Shown one piece after another: positions 4,169 through 5,906 of a DNA stretch of 5,906 bases (positions within the stretch are counted from its first letter, which is position 1; every line of letters begins with the position of its first letter). Where the stretch lies: the NCBI GenBank assembly GCA_022616575.1, contig JAKEEN010000171.1, forward strand, positions 1-5,906, in the 5' to 3' direction. The position numbers were made by a program, and so were the translations under genes. This DNA comes from Flammeovirgaceae bacterium. Its GTDB lineage: Bacteria; Bacteroidota; Bacteroidia; Cytophagales; Cyclobacteriaceae. The notes beneath the pieces are model-generated. The model had not been told where the DNA came from and did not search any database. It was given only the letters and a program-made list of their open reading frames with translations.

Positions 4169-5906
4169 CGTCAGTTGATGACGTTTCCAGTCACAGTCAG
4201 ACATGCTTGCATCGTCTGACACACAGTGCAAAAAGTCTAATGACTTTTTCGGGTTTAATTTTTCCTTCAGCGCAATGATCTCTTGCTCCATCTGCCTGCG
4301 CTGTCGTTCCATTTCTTCCTGCGTGGCCTGGAGTTCTTCTGCGTTTTGACGCATCTCTTCTTCCTGCTGGGCAAGTGCTTCCGCCCGGTGTTGAGACTCC
4401 TGCAAAAGCCTCTTTGTTTGAAGCGCTGTTTGGTGACCTGATAAAATGGACGCAATGTTCTCAGCAATTTTCTCTACAAAGCTGATATGGTGTGCGTCAA
4501 AAACTTTTAGCGATGCCAATTCGATAACACCATTCACTTCTTCTCTCACTTTCAGTGGAACGATCAAAACACTTTGTGGGGTAGCCTGGCCCAGTCCGGA
4601 GGTGATTTTTACATACTCTTTTGGTACTTCCTTTAAATAGATGGTTTCGCCTTCCATGGCGCATTGGCCTGTCAGGCCAGATTCCAAATCAATTTGTTCA
4701 TCAACAAACTTCTTCTTTCCATACGCATAGGTGGCAATACGTTGAAAACACTTCTCCTCTTTATTGATAACATAGAGCGCACCCTGATTCGCCTGGAGAT
4801 ACTCGATCAAAACTTTGAGTATAGAATCACCCAACGCACTCATATTTCCGGCTTCACTCTTTAGAATTTCATTGAAGCGGGCTGCGCCTTCGTTATGCCA
4901 GTTAGTTTTTGCCTGGTTCGCTTCAGCCTCTGCCAGTTTTTTCTGCATCGTTACAAGCGCTTTAGCGAGTACATCATCATGGTACCGCTCATCGTACAGG
5001 GCATGAAGTTCCCCACTCCCTAATTTTTCGGCATAGGTAGTAGCAATTTTGAGTCGTTCTAAAAACTGGTTGATGGCCGTTTTTGTCTGGCCGATTTCTT
5101 CTGTGCTGCGCACCGAAAGAGGAGCAGGAAAAATGCCTTCGGCTAATTGACGCATGGTAGTCCGGATTTCCTTGATTACTGAAGTAAGCACATTTGAATA
5201 CGTGAAGGCCAGGGCAATTGCTGCAATAAGTTGGAATGAGAATATAACGATAAGCAGGGTTTTGGATTGTGAAATTTGTGCTTCTGTAAGTTGGTGTACG
5301 TTAACGCGTATCGTATCGATAGCTGCGCGTACATTTTGTAGCTCGGCAAACAACAGACCCTTTTTGCCATCCTGATTATGAAGCCCTATTTCCTTTTCAA
5401 TCTCAACAACCTGGTTGAATTCATTTTGATAGTTACTTAACAGGGTAAGCAATTCATCATTTCCGTTTCTTCTCAACGCATCACTGAATAAGGTGATCAC
5501 ATCGTTAAACTCTTTTTGGTATTTCAGGTCTTTGCGCAGGAAGAAATCTTTTTCATGCCTTCGCAGGGTTAGCATGGTTGACCGGTCATAGTCAAGCGAT
5601 GAGTTTTCGATCTGATGAATAGCTGCCCGCAACGAACCTTCAAGCCCGAAATCTTTAAACCCCCGCTTCTTTAATAAGTCTTTTGCCTCAATAAACCCCT
5701 GCGTTATTGCCTTTGATTCAAAGAGGGATACTACCAGGTGACTGGTTTCCGGGTCGTCTAAGTATGAGCTGGCAGATATAATGCGCAGGGTTTCATTGGC
5801 CTCTGCCAGGCTTTGGTTGAAGCGGGTTATTACTTTACTGGTTCCATTTTCCTGGAAGTCTTTGTCCTTATATCCTTCATAGATAAATTCTTTTGCGGCC
5901 AACTCC
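4154..5906 (-). CDS. Membrane-anchored HAMP-GAF-coiled-coil sensor protein (N terminus off the window)
   Basis: The frame is open to the right edge. The only start-like codon near it is TTG 5902, preceded in frame by GAG, so the protein most likely begins upstream. Numbering from that TTG (582 residues): 1-211 is a helical, charged, probably periplasmic sensor region; 214-235 is a membrane helix (LLIVIFSFQLIAAIALAF); 236-291 is a HAMP domain with a proline and EIGQ; 292-330 is a second HAMP-like linker (YAEKLGSGEL, DDVLAKAL). Residues 340-490 are a GAF domain containing GLTGQCAMEGETIYL, ITSGLGQATPQSVLIVPLKV and GVIELASL. Residues 495-548 are a coiled coil (AEALAQQEEEMRQN, EELQATQEEME). The GAF-plus-coiled-coil block matches a sensor family I know from Bacteroidetes. 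The protein ends in a short polar tail with Cys560 and Cys570 and lacks histidine kinase, GGDEF, PAS or MCP signalling modules. It probably senses a periplasmic signal and, through the GAF domain, a cytoplasmic ligand, passing it to a partner. The ligand is unknown. Confidence 0.85.
   Translation of the reverse strand, partial: ELAAKEFIYEGYKDKDFQENGTSKVITRFNQSLAEANETLRIISASSYLDDPETSHLVVSLFESKAITQGFIEAKDLLKKRGFKDFGLEGSLRAAIHQIENSSLDYDRSTMLTLRRHEKDFFLRKDLKYQKEFNDVITLFSDALRRNGNDELLTLLSNYQNEFNQVVEIEKEIGLHNQDGKKGLLFAELQNVRAAIDTIRVNVHQLTEAQISQSKTLLIVIFSFQLIAAIALAFTYSNVLTSVIKEIRTTMRQLAEGIFPAPLSVRSTEEIGQTKTAINQFLERLKIATTYAEKLGSGELHALYDERYHDDVLAKALVTMQKKLAEAEANQAKTNWHNEGAARFNEILKSEAGNMSALGDSILKVLIEYLQANQGALYVINKEEKCFQRIATYAYGKKKFVDEQIDLESGLTGQCAMEGETIYLKEVPKEYVKITSGLGQATPQSVLIVPLKVREEVNGVIELASLKVFDAHHISFVEKIAENIASILSGHQTALQTKRLLQESQHRAEALAQQEEEMRQNAEELQATQEEMERQRRQMEQEIIALKEKLNPKKSLDFLHCVSDDASMSDCDWKRHQLTIENE

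Noticed and set aside
5900..5902. TTG at 5902 as the start of the GAF sensor protein
   Set aside because: The frame continues upstream to the window edge (GAG before it), the following residues are not a signal or membrane anchor, and a sensor with this layout needs an N-terminal membrane segment. The gene is treated as cut by the window edge.

Overview
The window looks like chromosomal DNA from a Bacteroidetes bacterium, probably Cytophagales or a relative. The evidence is AT-leaning codon use, two TAnnTTTG-type -7 promoter boxes, lipoproteins with an acidic pair just after the lipobox cysteine, and a GAF sensor protein of a type I recognise from that phylum. This placement is inferred from gene families and motifs; there is no rRNA or marker gene to confirm it. 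The window is almost fully coding: no gap between genes exceeds 100 bases. I see no RNA gene, CRISPR array, transposase or prophage structural gene.

Left part (1-2317, all minus strand). Four genes lie head to tail as one probable operon, read right to left: a small four-helix membrane protein of the YvlD / 'phage holin 4' family (1970-2317), a small lipoprotein of unknown function (1365-1973), a second unknown lipoprotein (758-1354), and the N-terminal 253 residues of a secreted M28-type zinc peptidase that runs off the left edge (1-761). Two of the three junctions are 4-base ATGA stop/start overlaps and the third is a 9-10 base gap. The most unusual feature is a 102-base palindromic repeat (1861-1962) lying in frame inside the 5' end of the first lipoprotein gene. 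It is exactly 34 codons long with no internal stop, and removing it on paper leaves an ordinary lipoprotein signal peptide starting at the ATGA overlap.

Middle (2318-4103, plus strand). A 94-base AT-rich divergent intergenic region carries an imperfect palindrome and a -7-like box. It is followed by a 457-residue nuclease with three parts: a DEDDh 3'-5' exonuclease, a GIY-YIG endonuclease, and a C-terminal segment with a cysteine pattern matching the iron-sulphur motif of UvrC. It is probably a Cho/UvrC-like DNA repair enzyme. A 60-base gap with a second -7-like box precedes an 85-residue SemiSWEET sugar transporter.

Right part (4104-5906, minus strand). A membrane-anchored HAMP-GAF-coiled-coil sensor protein converges on the SemiSWEET gene and continues past the right edge at its N terminus. 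It has no kinase, cyclase or chemotaxis output domain at its C terminus, so it probably signals through partners. A 10-base inverted repeat separates the convergent genes.

The minus-strand envelope operon, the repair nuclease, the sugar transporter and the sensor have no obvious common pathway. The window reads as ordinary core or variable chromosome, with one interesting small repeat insertion.
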